DNA of 22,939 nucleotides from a virus (IMGVR_UViG_3300024306_000088:1-22939); one strand, 5' to 3'; numbered from the stretch's first letter, positions 6,763-13,441 are shown. The notes: generated by a model from the sequence alone, not told the origin. Numbers and translations are program-made.

Positions 6763-7901
6763 AGTACTTACTATTCATTACCGCACTATCTTTATCAGCA
6801 GTTGCTGCTTACTACTCCATCATGGGATTAGTTGCAATTTTCGCTGCAGCTGCCATTCCAATTTTTATTATGGGTTCGTTGCTAGAAGCATCGAAACTCG
6901 TTGTAGCATCATGGCTTTATCGAACTTGGAAAGAAATTCCAATTTTGATGAAGTCATATTTCACATTTGCAGTGATTGTTTTGATGCTACTAACTTCTAT
7001 GGGAATTTTTGGATACCTAAGTAAAGCACACTTAGACCAAGCAATCCCATCAGGTGATGTGCAAGCAAAACTTGCACTAATTGATGAGAAAATTAAAACC
7101 GAAAAGGAGAACATAAATGCAGCTCGTAAAGCAATTACTCAACTCGATCAGCAAGTTGATCAAACCATCGCAAGAACAACAGACGCAGCAGGAGCCGATC
7201 GCTCCATCGCCATCCGTAGAGGTCAGCAAGGAGAAAGAAACAAACTCCTCACCGAAATCGGCACAGCGCAAACCAAGATCGCCAAGCTCCAAGAAGAGCG
7301 TGCGCCAATCGCAGCCGAAGTCCGTAAAGTCGAAGCAGAAGTAGGACCAATAAAATACATAGCAGCATTACTTTACGGTGATAATCCAGAAACGGATCTG
7401 CTAGAAAAAGCAGTCCGTTGGGTTATTATCATGATTGTTATAGTATTTGATCCTCTTGCAGTTCTTATGTTGGTTGCTGCTAACTGGCAAATGAAGAAAG
7501 ATGCTGGAATCATAAAACCAGCAATGGCTTCAAGTTCTATCGATACAAATACTGTAGAACCAATAGTATTAAAAGATAATAATCAATTAGAAGAACCAGA
7601 AGAGGATAAACCTAAATGGTCTGATATGTTCTTTAAAAAGAGTCCATTACCAGTAGATTCTAAGAAGATTATTGAAGACTTTTTTGGTAGAAAGAAACCA
7701 GAAGAACTAGAGCCAGAACAGATGGCTGAAATGAATAAAGAGCCAGATGTTGTTATACCAGAAACAACTCCAGCAGTAGAAGAGTATGGTACGTTTGGAC
7801 AACGTGAAAAGCGTATACATCTTGATACCAATGTAGAAGTTTCTGATAGTATTCAAATAGAATTACCTCCAGAAAAACCTCCAAGAATGCCACTTAGATA
7901 A
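6759..7901 (+). CDS. Multi-pass membrane protein with central coiled coil (DUF4407-like)
   Basis: This 380-residue protein has three N-terminal hydrophobic segments (about 4-20, 22-42, 67-88), a long charged coiled coil (about 105-200), another TM segment near 220-243 (WVIIMIVIVFDPLAVLMLVAA), and a long acidic, proline-rich cytoplasmic-looking tail. The layout resembles DUF4407-type membrane proteins found in bacteria and phages, whose role is unknown. The coiled coil is encoded by a stretch of clearly different base composition (7141-7320, 97 of 180 bases G or C against about 27% G+C in 7561-7620). Function is not assigned. An envelope or host-modifying role is possible. Confidence 0.75.
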   Translation: MKYLLFITALSLSAVAAYYSIMGLVAIFAAAAIPIFIMGSLLEASKLVVASWLYRTWKEIPILMKSYFTFAVIVLMLLTSMGIFGYLSKAHLDQAIPSGDVQAKLALIDEKIKTEKENINAARKAITQLDQQVDQTIARTTDAAGADRSIAIRRGQQGERNKLLTEIGTAQTKIAKLQEERAPIAAEVRKVEAEVGPIKYIAALLYGDNPETDLLEKAVRWVIIMIVIVFDPLAVLMLVAANWQMKKDAGIIKPAMASSSIDTNTVEPIVLKDNNQLEEPEEDKPKWSDMFFKKSPLPVDSKKIIEDFFGRKKPEELEPEQMAEMNKEPDVVIPETTPAVEEYGTFGQREKRIHLDTNVEVSDSIQIELPPEKPPRMPLR

Positions 7902-7910
7902 GGTAAATTG

Positions 7911-7920
7911 CCTAAATATA
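7911..7920 (+). promoter_or_regulatory. Possible T4-type late promoter element (CTAAATAT)
   Basis: The gap between the coiled-coil membrane gene and the exported-protein gene contains CTAAATAT, close to the T4 late promoter core TATAAATA, about 55 nt upstream of ATG 7976. It also lies in a short inverted repeat, CCTAA-n5-TTAGG. The motif is short and AT-rich, so chance occurrence is likely. Confidence 0.25.
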
Positions 7921-7934
7921 TTAGGTGAGACTTA

Positions 7935-7965
7935 TTTTTGTTATGCGAATTTAAAATAACAAAAA
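7935..7965 (+). promoter_or_regulatory. Perfect 10-bp inverted repeat in a 5' leader
   Basis: TTTTTGTTAT (7935-7944) and ATAACAAAAA (7956-7965) are exact reverse complements around an 11-nt loop. The right arm ends at the AAGG Shine-Dalgarno (7965-7968) of the gene starting at 7976. As RNA it could gate translation or stabilise the mRNA end. The stem is only A-U/G-C poor, so stability is modest. Confidence 0.4.
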
Positions 7966-7975
7966 AGGTTTAAAA

Positions 7976-8506
7976 ATGAACAAAAACATCGCTACAGCGG
8001 TGCTTTTTGTCATGTTTTCGTTTTCAGCAATGGCTCAGCCCATTGTTACTGACTCGACTAGTAGAAGTACCACTGAGTCTACTTCCAATAGCACCACTAC
8101 ATTAAAGTCGCCACCTCCAACAGCAGTGGCTCCAGCAATTACAACAATCAACAATGATGTTTGCGCAGTTGCAGCATCAGGAGCAGTACAAACACAAATT
8201 CTTGGTATCTCCATGGGTGGAACCATGAGAGATATGAATTGCGAAAGAATCAAACTTTCGAAGAACTTATATGACATGGGTATGAAAGTAGCTGCAGTTG
8301 CTACTTTATGTCAAGACGAACGTGTATTTGCAGCGATGTTAGCTGCAGGAACACCATGTCCAGTCGATGGTAAAATTGGCGAAAAAGCCAAAGAAGAGTG
8401 GAAAACTCGTGGGGTATTAGATAATGTGGATAAAAAAGCAGTAGGTAACTATGCTGTATTACCACCAGTAATTGATTTAAGTAAACCAGCAGATCCAGTC
8501 AAGTAA
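7976..8506 (+). CDS. Exported protein of unknown function, Thr/Ser-rich N-terminus
   Basis: This is a 176-residue protein with a clear signal peptide: hydrophobic core and SAMA cleavage site after A20. The mature N-terminus is rich in Ser and Thr (residues 25-43), then a proline patch, then a compact domain with cysteines near 63, 85, 112 and 124 that could form two disulfides. From memory, the core with GAVQTQILGIS and SKNLYDMGMKVAAVA recurs in aquatic T4-like phages as a conserved hypothetical protein. It is coupled to the next gene, which also encodes a secreted protein (stop and start overlap at 8506). A role in the periplasm or as a virion component is possible, but nothing more specific is supported. 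Confidence 0.8.
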   Translation: MNKNIATAVLFVMFSFSAMAQPIVTDSTSRSTTESTSNSTTTLKSPPPTAVAPAITTINNDVCAVAASGAVQTQILGISMGGTMRDMNCERIKLSKNLYDMGMKVAAVATLCQDERVFAAMLAAGTPCPVDGKIGEKAKEEWKTRGVLDNVDKKAVGNYAVLPPVIDLSKPADPVK

Positions 8507-10287
8507 TGAAAAAGTTATTGTGCAGCTTATTTCTCCTGTTTTCTGCGGTATGTAACGCAGAGATAGTGACCATCCCAATTCCAGGTGCACCTGGATTGAA
8601 CATCACTGTCGGAACAGGAGTTAATGCACTGCCATTACAAGACATACGTAATAATCCCAACGCAGTAAACATTACTACATGGGATGATTGGTTTAACGAA
8701 GTCCCACTGGGGTTTACTTTTCCATTTTATGGGCAGAACTTTACAACTTCGTGGGCTGCAACCAATGGTTATGTAACATTTCAAAATCCACAAACATCAG
8801 GACTGTGGGGTGGATGTTGTTCTGGTGTTGATTTAACTAGAACTACTGATCCAAGATATAACTATACGATCTATGGTCTACATACTGACTTATATTCGTG
8901 GAATGGAGCAAACCAATATTATCTACGTGGCACAAATGAGATGACTTATGGTTGGTATAATTTAAGTCAGTGTTGTTCTTCACAAGGTGGTAACAGTTTT
9001 GAAATTAAAATCAATTCATCTGGTTTAATTGATACTCGTATTGCTGGTGCAATGGTGAGTTGGAATGCTGTCACATCTGGTATGGCTGGTAATCTTGCTA
9101 ATGGAGAATATTATCAACACTATCATGGACAAGGATTAAATATCACTCCTGGATCTGCTAACATTTTTAGTTGGCAAGCATTGGGTGGAACAGGACAAGG
9201 TGTTGACCAATGCACAATTAATCCACTATATAATCCATCATGTCCTGGATATGCAGCAGCTTATCTATCACAACAGTGTACGATTAGTGCATTATATAAT
9301 CCATCATGTCCTGGATATGCAGCAGCATACTTCACTCAACAATGCACATTGAATCCTTTGTATAATGAAAATTGTCCAGGATATGCTCAAGCATATCTGG
9401 CGTATCAATGTTCAGTTAATCCACTATATTCAACAACTTGTGAAGGATATGAGCAAGCATATTTTAATCAGCAGTGTTCTTTAAGTGGCTTATATTCAAC
9501 GAGATGCCCAAATTATGCAGAAGCATATTTTAATCAGCAGTGTTCTTTAAGTGGCTTATATTCAACGAGATGCCCAAATTATGCAGAAGCATATGCTACC
9601 CAGCAAGCATTAAGACAAGCATCTAATACTACAAGCACTACAACAACCAATACTATTGCGCAGCCAACATCAACTTCTGGATCAACGACAGTAGCTGTAG
9701 TTTCTGATCCAGTAGTGAATACTGCAGTTACAACTACAGCAACCTCTGCTAGTCCTGCGCAAGCAGCTACAGCAACAGTTCCTTTAGTTCAATCCAACAC
9801 AACTACATCAACTACCAGCGCAGTTACAACTGTTGTAGTAGCACAAGAGAAGAAGGAGGAGAAAAAAGATGCTTCCACTACTAATACAAGTTCTTCGTCT
9901 TCGACAAGCACAACGACTACGTCGTCAGCGACAGAAGATAAGAAAGACCAACCAAAAACTGTCAGACAAGAACTACAAGAAAGAAGAGTAGCTGCAGCGA
10001 GAGCAGCTGCAGTTGAGTCTGGTAAAAATTTAGCAAGTAATATTGGGAAAGCAGCATCAATGGAACAACAGATAGCAGTTCAAAATGTTGTGATAGCTGC
10101 CATGGGATATACTCCTGGATTTGATTCTTATAATAAAATGATTATTCCAGACGGAGTTGGTTATAAACCATTTACAATTTATAACAACCAGAGAAATATT
10201 GATAACCCTGCAGGAAGAAGATTTATGACAGGGTCAGACGCATTACACAATCAAATGGTTGATTCACAGTATAATAGAGGAAATTAA
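8506..10287 (+). CDS. Large exported protein with six 22-residue Cys-rich repeats
   Basis: This is a 593-residue protein with a signal peptide (cleavage likely after A18, SAVCNA). Residues 19-235 form an aromatic and Gly-rich beta domain (PLGFTFPFYGQNF, TNGYVTFQ, Cys pairs GGCCSG and SQCCSS) reminiscent of nidogen-like/adhesin beta domains. Residues 236-367 are six exact-length 22-residue repeats, each starting with Cys, carrying an LY, then a second Cys followed by P/E-G/N-Y, and ending AY-x2-Q/YQ. Residues 373-475 are Ser/Thr-rich linker, followed by a basic alpha-helical region (RQELQERRVAAARAAA) and a C-terminal domain. It could be a secreted adhesin, a virion decoration or a surface-modifying protein. 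No enzyme motif was seen. It shares TAATG-type overlaps with both neighbours. Confidence 0.85.
   Translation: MKKLLCSLFLLFSAVCNAEIVTIPIPGAPGLNITVGTGVNALPLQDIRNNPNAVNITTWDDWFNEVPLGFTFPFYGQNFTTSWAATNGYVTFQNPQTSGLWGGCCSGVDLTRTTDPRYNYTIYGLHTDLYSWNGANQYYLRGTNEMTYGWYNLSQCCSSQGGNSFEIKINSSGLIDTRIAGAMVSWNAVTSGMAGNLANGEYYQHYHGQGLNITPGSANIFSWQALGGTGQGVDQCTINPLYNPSCPGYAAAYLSQQCTISALYNPSCPGYAAAYFTQQCTLNPLYNENCPGYAQAYLAYQCSVNPLYSTTCEGYEQAYFNQQCSLSGLYSTRCPNYAEAYFNQQCSLSGLYSTRCPNYAEAYATQQALRQASNTTSTTTTNTIAQPTSTSGSTTVAVVSDPVVNTAVTTTATSASPAQAATATVPLVQSNTTTSTTSAVTTVVVAQEKKEEKKDASTTNTSSSSSTSTTTTSSATEDKKDQPKTVRQELQERRVAAARAAAVESGKNLASNIGKAASMEQQIAVQNVVIAAMGYTPGFDSYNKMIIPDGVGYKPFTIYNNQRNIDNPAGRRFMTGSDALHNQMVDSQYNRGN
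9211..9606 (+). repeat. Six in-frame 66-bp tandem repeats (Cys repeats of the exported protein)
   Basis: Units begin at 9211, 9277, 9343, 9409, 9475 and 9541. Each encodes 22 residues with two cysteines. Early units are diverged at DNA level, but 9455-9528 and 9521-9594 are identical over 74 nt at an offset of 66, which shows a recent duplication of one unit. Confidence 0.95.
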
Positions 10288-10469
10288 TGAACCCATATTT
10301 TCAACCAGAGTGGATTGCATATTTCATTTCTATAATAGCAATTGGTATTGCTGCTTATGCAGTATATCTAGTGGTTGAATTGCGTGAATATGTTTTGTTA
10401 TTAAAGCAACATCTTAAAAATAATGTAGTACAAGAAAACACTTATTCATCAAAGATAAAAAGGAAGTAA
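10287..10469 (+). CDS. Small single-TM membrane protein
   Basis: This 60-residue protein has a short polar N-terminus, one TM segment at about 11-31 (WIAYFISIIAIGIAAYAVYLVV) and a basic tail ending KIKRK. The basic C-terminus suggests N-out/C-in orientation. It starts on the stop of the repeat protein (TAATG) and ends one base before the next ORF. I do not recognise a family. It belongs to a run of small membrane proteins between 10287 and 11975. Confidence 0.7.
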   Translation: MNPYFQPEWIAYFISIIAIGIAAYAVYLVVELREYVLLLKQHLKNNVVQENTYSSKIKRK

Positions 10470-10470
10470 A

Positions 10471-10950
10471 ATGTCAGAAGAAATTAAAGATGTCAACAAA
10501 AAGATTGACGAAGCAGAAGCTGCTATAAAGAAATATGCCAGTAAAGATACTGTTATCAGTATCGGTGGTTACGAGTTTACACCAGCTAAACTGATGGTAG
10601 CATTCACTATCGTCTCATCAATACTTGGTGGATTGTATGGAGCATTTGAAGTTTACAAATCTTATCAGGACATGCAGAAAAAGATTGCAAATTATGTAAC
10701 TCCAGATTTAACTGAGATTGAGAAGAAACTAGAAGTGGTTGTTGAAAAAGCTGAGAAATCAGTCCAATACACCCAAGATATTAAGAACGATCTGAAAACT
10801 GATATCCGTAGATTGGAAAAGGTAGTCGAGCAGGTTGAACGTGATGGAAAACAACTATCTCGTGAGACAGAACAGGATGTTCGCCAACTGCGCAAAGAGA
10901 TCGATCTTAAGATTCAAAAAGCTCTAGACAACCCACTGGCAGGCAAATAA
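10471..10950 (+). CDS. Membrane-anchored coiled-coil protein
   Basis: This 159-residue protein has a charged N-terminal helix (1-24), a short strand-like segment (VISIGGYEF), one TM segment at about 40-60, then a long C-terminal coiled coil (about 75-150: LTEIEKKLEVVVEKAEKS, LRKEIDLKIQKALD). No signal peptide or enzyme motif is seen. The topology, TM followed by a long coiled coil, resembles spanin or holin-accessory proteins but also many structural tethers. AAAAGGAAG lies just upstream of the ATG. Function unknown. Confidence 0.7.
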   Translation: MSEEIKDVNKKIDEAEAAIKKYASKDTVISIGGYEFTPAKLMVAFTIVSSILGGLYGAFEVYKSYQDMQKKIANYVTPDLTEIEKKLEVVVEKAEKSVQYTQDIKNDLKTDIRRLEKVVEQVERDGKQLSRETEQDVRQLRKEIDLKIQKALDNPLAGK

Positions 10951-10951
10951 T

Positions 10952-10960
10952 AATAAATAG
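10952..10960 (+). promoter_or_regulatory. Possible T4-type late promoter element (ATAAATA)
   Basis: The 19-bp gap before the ORF at 10970 contains AATAATAAATAGG, which includes ATAAATA, near the T4 late core TATAAATA. It is so close to ATG 10970 that the second in-frame ATG at 10988 would be the better start if it were used. It is a short AT-rich motif, so support is weak. Confidence 0.25.
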
Positions 10961-10969
10961 GATAATAAC

Positions 10970-11254
10970 ATGTCCTCGGGATACAAAATGAATGATAAAA
11001 AATTGTTTAAGTGGTTGGCTTTAATTATATTCTTACCATTGGGTTTGGCTATCGTGGGTGGCGATTCTTTTAGATATCCGTGCCAAGATCCTAAAAACTG
11101 GGATAAAGAAATATGTCAAAAGCCATTGTGTGATGTAACTAGAACTTGTCCAGAGCACGTTTTTAAAGGACAAAGAGATCCACGTCTTGGACCTCCTAGT
11201 GAAACAGAAACCACAAAAACACCAACACCAGCTACAGGAGTGAATTGCAAATGA
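10970..11254 (+). CDS. Small membrane-anchored Cys-rich protein
   Basis: This 94-residue protein has one hydrophobic segment at about 12-30 (LFKWLALIIFLPLGLAIVGG), followed by a Cys-containing part with C38, C49, C54, C60 and C93, likely disulfide-bonded in the periplasm, and a Pro/Thr-rich tail. From memory, aquatic T4-like phages carry relatives with the same GGDSFRYPCQDP segment. An alternative start at ATG 10988 would bring the hydrophobic segment close to the N-terminus. It overlaps the following gene by ATGA at 11251-11254. Function unknown. Confidence 0.7.
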   Translation: MSSGYKMNDKKLFKWLALIIFLPLGLAIVGGDSFRYPCQDPKNWDKEICQKPLCDVTRTCPEHVFKGQRDPRLGPPSETETTKTPTPATGVNCK

Positions 11255-11757
11255 ACTTTTTAAATAGAGAAAGATTAGAAAAAGTAGACGATAAGCCAGA
11301 AATGTCTAGCCAAGAAGTATTCATCTATACAGAAGATCAGCTTATGGCTCGTCTTCGTTTCTTCATTGGTATCTGCTTAGCACTTACTCTAACAGGTATT
11401 GTGTTTGTAGTTTTATACTCAATTATTTTCGTTACACAACCATTGAATGCGATCTCTCCAATCGATCAAAAGTTTTTTGAGTTGATTATCCCTATCGCTA
11501 CATTCTTAACTGGAACCTTATCTGGTATCATGTTAGCAGGTGGTGATAAAGATGCACAAAAGAAAGCATTAGAAGCAGCTACTGGTGGATGGAATAAACC
11601 TTCAACACCTCCTCCATCTTTACCAACACCAGGAATGCCACCAAGACCAATCGGAATGGGTGGTATGCCAGCACCAATGGGTATGCCATCGATGCCAGCA
11701 CCAAACTTTGGTTTGGAACCTGGAGATCCAATAAACAGAAATACTAGAAACGATTAA
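11251..11757 (+). CDS. Two-TM membrane protein with Pro/Met/Gly-rich tail
   Basis: This 168-residue protein is read from ATG 11251, which overlaps the upstream stop and has AGGAG at 11236-11240, 10 nt before. An in-frame TTG at 11245 is less likely. Two TM segments lie at about 37-61 and 76-97 (FFELIIPIATFLTGTLSGIML). The last 45 residues are low complexity, repeating P, M and G (PPRPIGMGGMPAPMGMPSM). Both termini are probably cytoplasmic. The hydrophobic hairpin could be holin-like, but the proline-methionine tail is not typical of holins. No assigned function. Confidence 0.7.
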   Translation: MNFLNRERLEKVDDKPEMSSQEVFIYTEDQLMARLRFFIGICLALTLTGIVFVVLYSIIFVTQPLNAISPIDQKFFELIIPIATFLTGTLSGIMLAGGDKDAQKKALEAATGGWNKPSTPPPSLPTPGMPPRPIGMGGMPAPMGMPSMPAPNFGLEPGDPINRNTRND

Positions 11758-11759
11758 TA

Positions 11760-11975
11760 ATGAATTGGTTTAATAGTATGTTATCAGACGGAATCAATGG
11801 TTCTGTCTCAAGCAAACGAGTAATAACCCTGTTAGCATTTTTAGTTTGCGCATTTGCAATGATCGCAGACATATTCGGTTATAAAGTTACACCTGCTTTA
11901 TTCGAGTCTATGATATACATCGTTGTTGCTGGATTGGGTTTTACTGCATCTGAAAAATTTGCTAAAAAGGAATAA
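11760..11975 (+). CDS. Small two-TM protein, holin candidate
   Basis: This 71-residue protein has two TM segments (about 21-40 and 47-65) separated by a short turn and flanked by charged ends (SSKR before TM1, EKFAKKE at the end). That size, topology and basic C-terminus match small phage holins, which form inner-membrane holes to release endolysin. It starts two bases after the upstream stop. The spanin genes are 11 kb away, so if this is the holin, the lysis genes are split. Other small phage membrane proteins share this topology, so the call stays a candidate. Confidence 0.7.
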   Translation: MNWFNSMLSDGINGSVSSKRVITLLAFLVCAFAMIADIFGYKVTPALFESMIYIVVAGLGFTASEKFAKKE

Positions 11976-11978
11976 AGT

Positions 11979-12404
11979 ATGTATCAATACAGAGCCAAAA
12001 TATTAAAGGTGTTAGATGGAGACACAGTTGATATTGATTTAGATTTAGGATTTAATATTGTTCTAGCCAACCAACGTGTTCGCATGGCAGGTATTGATAC
12101 ACCAGAATCAAGAACTACAAACACAGAAGAAAAAGTTCGTGGTCAACTTTCCAAAAAGAAATTAGCAGAAAAATTACCTGTTGGTTCTTATGTGATTATT
12201 GAAACACAAAAACCTGATAGTAATGACGACAAGTTCGGTAGAATCCTTGGTATTTTTATTCTTGAAGATGGAACTCGTGTCAATGATTGGCTAATCAAAA
12301 ATAATTATGCGGTTCCATACAAAGGTGAGAATAAAGAGCTGACTCAAGCAGAACATCAGGCTAATAAAAAGATTTTAATCGAGCGTGGCGAATTAAAAGC
12401 ATGA
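11979..12404 (+). CDS. Thermonuclease (SNase-like) family nuclease
   Basis: This 141-residue protein has the staphylococcal-nuclease (SNase) OB-fold motifs: D13-G-D15-T16 (Ca2+ site), R35 followed by D40-T-P-E43 (RMAGIDTPES) and R88 in KFGR. These correspond to catalytic D21, R35, D40, E43 and R87 of the S. aureus enzyme, so it should hydrolyse DNA and perhaps RNA. There is no signal peptide, so it acts in the host cytoplasm, possibly in host DNA breakdown. AAAGGA lies upstream of the ATG. It overlaps the next microprotein by ATGA. Confidence 0.9.
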   Translation: MYQYRAKILKVLDGDTVDIDLDLGFNIVLANQRVRMAGIDTPESRTTNTEEKVRGQLSKKKLAEKLPVGSYVIIETQKPDSNDDKFGRILGIFILEDGTRVNDWLIKNNYAVPYKGENKELTQAEHQANKKILIERGELKA

Positions 12405-12517
12405 TACACCCAATAGATCTTTGGGTTTGGTATTTTCTACAAGTATGGTTTCTTCCGTATCGCCTAGCAGGTAGCGTTGATACAGTCTGTAAAACCCCAA
12501 ATTTAGTCTTAAAATAA
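12401..12517 (+). CDS. Putative 38-aa hydrophobic microprotein
   Basis: This ORF starts by ATGA overlap with the nuclease stop and ends at TAA 12515-12517. The product has an aromatic hydrophobic segment (LWVWYFLQVWFLPY, about 7-20) and a polar tail. The stop codon is followed directly by a repeated hairpin that at its second copy (17331) also abuts the stop of a real gene, which supports this ORF being translated. No family is recognised, and the short length keeps confidence moderate. Confidence 0.5.
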   Translation: MIHPIDLWVWYFLQVWFLPYRLAGSVDTVCKTPNLVLK

Positions 12518-12535
12518 CCCTACAGTTTGTAGGGT
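12517..12535 (+). repeat. Stop-abutting hairpin, copy 1 (ACCCTACA/TGTAGGGT)
   Basis: This is an 8-bp perfect stem with a 3-nt loop, beginning at the last base of the upstream TAA. The same unit (AATAACCCTRCA, then TTGTAGGG) recurs at 17328-17347. No T-tract follows, so it is not a standard terminator. Confidence 0.7.
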
Positions 12536-12541
12536 CTTTCT

Positions 12542-12568
12542 AACCCCTCTCTGGTAGAGGGGTTTTTT
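12542..12568 (+). terminator. Rho-independent terminator
   Basis: AACCCCTCT and AGAGGGGTT form a 9-bp stem with a 5-nt loop, followed by a run of T (six Ts, 12563-12568, the first two also part of the stem). It closes the transcription unit ending with the nuclease and the 38-aa ORF and insulates the promoter at 12594. Confidence 0.9.
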
Positions 12569-12570
12569 CG

Positions 12571-12584
12571 TTGCAAATTTGCAA
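12571..12584 (+). promoter_or_regulatory. Perfect 14-bp palindrome upstream of a promoter (operator candidate)
   Basis: TTGCAAATTTGCAA is its own reverse complement and ends 9 bp before the -35 element at 12594. A near-identical element, TTGCAAAATTTGCAA, lies 18 bp before the promoter at 19903. The dyad without a loop suits a dimeric DNA-binding protein better than an RNA hairpin. Confidence 0.45.
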
Positions 12585-12593
12585 AACTGGGGG

Positions 12594-12622
12594 TTTACAA
12601 TAATTCAGATCTGATGTATAAT
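12594..12622 (+). promoter_or_regulatory. Strong sigma-70 promoter
   Basis: TTTACA (12594-12599), a 17-bp spacer and TATAAT (12617-12622): 5 of 6 and 6 of 6 consensus. It shares the 14-nt string TTTACAATAATTCA with the promoter at 17364. It reads into the small-gene cluster from 12653. Confidence 0.9.
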
Positions 12623-12652
12623 AGTCTTATGATGATTGAAAAAGGAAACAAA

Positions 12653-12922
12653 ATGATTGATGTAAAAGTTGGTGATTATATCCGTGCTTATGATTTCAAA
12701 CCGATGGTTGGTCGTGAAGACTGTTTCGTTGAAGGTATCGTTGAGCAAGTTAAGAACACTGAGCAAGGATACTTTGCTTACAAAATCACTGCTACCAAAG
12801 ATGTGTTCGGTGGCGAGATTCAAAAGAAAGGTAAGCATTCTCGTGTTGGTAAAATTGTTTTCGTACCCCATGAAGTTAGTTTCATGGAATATGCTGGTCG
12901 TGTAATCAACTTGACGAGGTAA
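12653..12922 (+). CDS. Small soluble protein of unknown function
   Basis: This 89-residue protein is read from ATG 12653, which has AAGGAA at 12642-12647 with good spacing. Upstream in-frame ATGs at 12614, 12629 and 12632 overlap or abut the promoter -10 and are unlikely starts. The sequence begins VKVGDYIRAYDF and ends FVPHEVSFMEYAGRVINLTR, mostly predicted beta strands, suggesting a small SH3- or OB-like barrel. No metal or catalytic motif is seen. It is the first gene after a strong early-type promoter, so it is probably expressed early and highly. Confidence 0.8.
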   Translation: MIDVKVGDYIRAYDFKPMVGREDCFVEGIVEQVKNTEQGYFAYKITATKDVFGGEIQKKGKHSRVGKIVFVPHEVSFMEYAGRVINLTR

Positions 12923-12924
12923 TC

Positions 12925-13077
12925 ATGATTAGATTTGTTTTAGGTTTAATGTTAGTTTTTGGTGCTGCTGGTGGTGTTGATAGTGCTAGTGATGTGGAAT
13001 TGTTTTACGTGCTAGCTGTTGCAGCAACTGGTCTTACGTTGATGTATTTCGGTTCTAAAAAGTTGGAGCAACAATGA
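12925..13077 (+). CDS. Two-TM microprotein (50 aa)
   Basis: This ORF has GAGG at 12916-12919, 5 nt before ATG 12925, and gives a 50-residue product. Hydrophobic segments lie at about 2-17 (IRFVLGLMLVFGAAGG) and 25-43 (ELFYVLAVAATGLTLMYF), with a basic end. The stop overlaps the next ATG (ATGA at 13074-13077). No known family is recognised. It is a likely small membrane protein expressed in the early cluster. Confidence 0.65.
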   Translation: MIRFVLGLMLVFGAAGGVDSASDVELFYVLAVAATGLTLMYFGSKKLEQQ

Positions 13078-13211
13078 TTGATCTAAATAAACTCACCCCA
13101 GAAGAAATTGAAGAACTGGAAAATTTGGAGCTGCAAAAACAGTATGAGTTCATGCAGTATGCTGAGGATGCAGCAAATCAAGATGCAATTTATTATGGAG
13201 AAATGAAATGA
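13074..13211 (+). CDS. Acidic helical microprotein (45 aa)
   Basis: ATG 13074 overlaps the upstream stop by ATGA, and the stop at 13209-13211 overlaps the next ATG at 13208. The 45-residue product is acidic and almost entirely predicted helix (LTPEEIEELENLELQKQYEF). Exact coupling on both sides supports translation. Function unknown. Small acidic phage proteins sometimes bind host enzymes, but nothing here shows that. Confidence 0.6.
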   Translation: MIDLNKLTPEEIEELENLELQKQYEFMQYAEDAANQDAIYYGEMK

Positions 13212-13441
13212 ATACAATTGAATATCGGGGTCAAGTTTTTGATCGCAGTCATGGTAGTCCCTTTGATCGTGGTGCTGCTGATAGCTGGTATAGTCGTCCG
13301 CAGGAACCACATTGGTATCCTGAAGGAACATATCGTGGTAAGCGTATCGAATCCAAAGATATGAGTATTGCTGAGATGCGTGCTTACTTTATGGGCTACG
13401 AATATAATGAGCAGTTTGGTGGTAAAAAGGATTACGATTAA
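13208..13441 (+). CDS. Conserved small phage protein of unknown function
   Basis: This 77-residue protein starts YRGQVFDRSHGSPFDRG and carries a central aromatic, Pro-rich stretch (WYSRPQEPHWYPEG) and a C-terminal helix (MSIAEMRAYFMGYEYN). From memory, phage proteins with the same DRSHGSPFDRG-A-DS-YY/WY pattern occur widely in T4-like and other phages, always small and uncharacterised. The start overlaps the previous stop by ATGA. There is no signal peptide or TM segment. Confidence 0.7.
   Translation: MNTIEYRGQVFDRSHGSPFDRGAADSWYSRPQEPHWYPEGTYRGKRIESKDMSIAEMRAYFMGYEYNEQFGGKKDYD

Noticed and set aside
7117-7344. 75-aa overlapping + frame inside the coiled-coil membrane gene
   Set aside because: It lies within the high-GC patch, out of frame with a well-supported gene, and its product is a low-complexity Ser/Pro/Lys sequence. 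It is a by-product of composition.
9211-9606. CRISPR array
   Set aside because: The 66-bp repeats are contiguous, in frame and encode a protein. There are no spacers.
12405-12600. tRNA gene or riboswitch
   Set aside because: No cloverleaf was found by eye. The region is explained by a short ORF, a hairpin, a terminator, a palindrome and a promoter.
12614-12652. Upstream ATG starts (12614, 12629, 12632) for the 89-aa gene
   Set aside because: 12614 is inside the promoter, and the others are at or just after the likely transcription start. ATG 12653 has the good AAGGAA.
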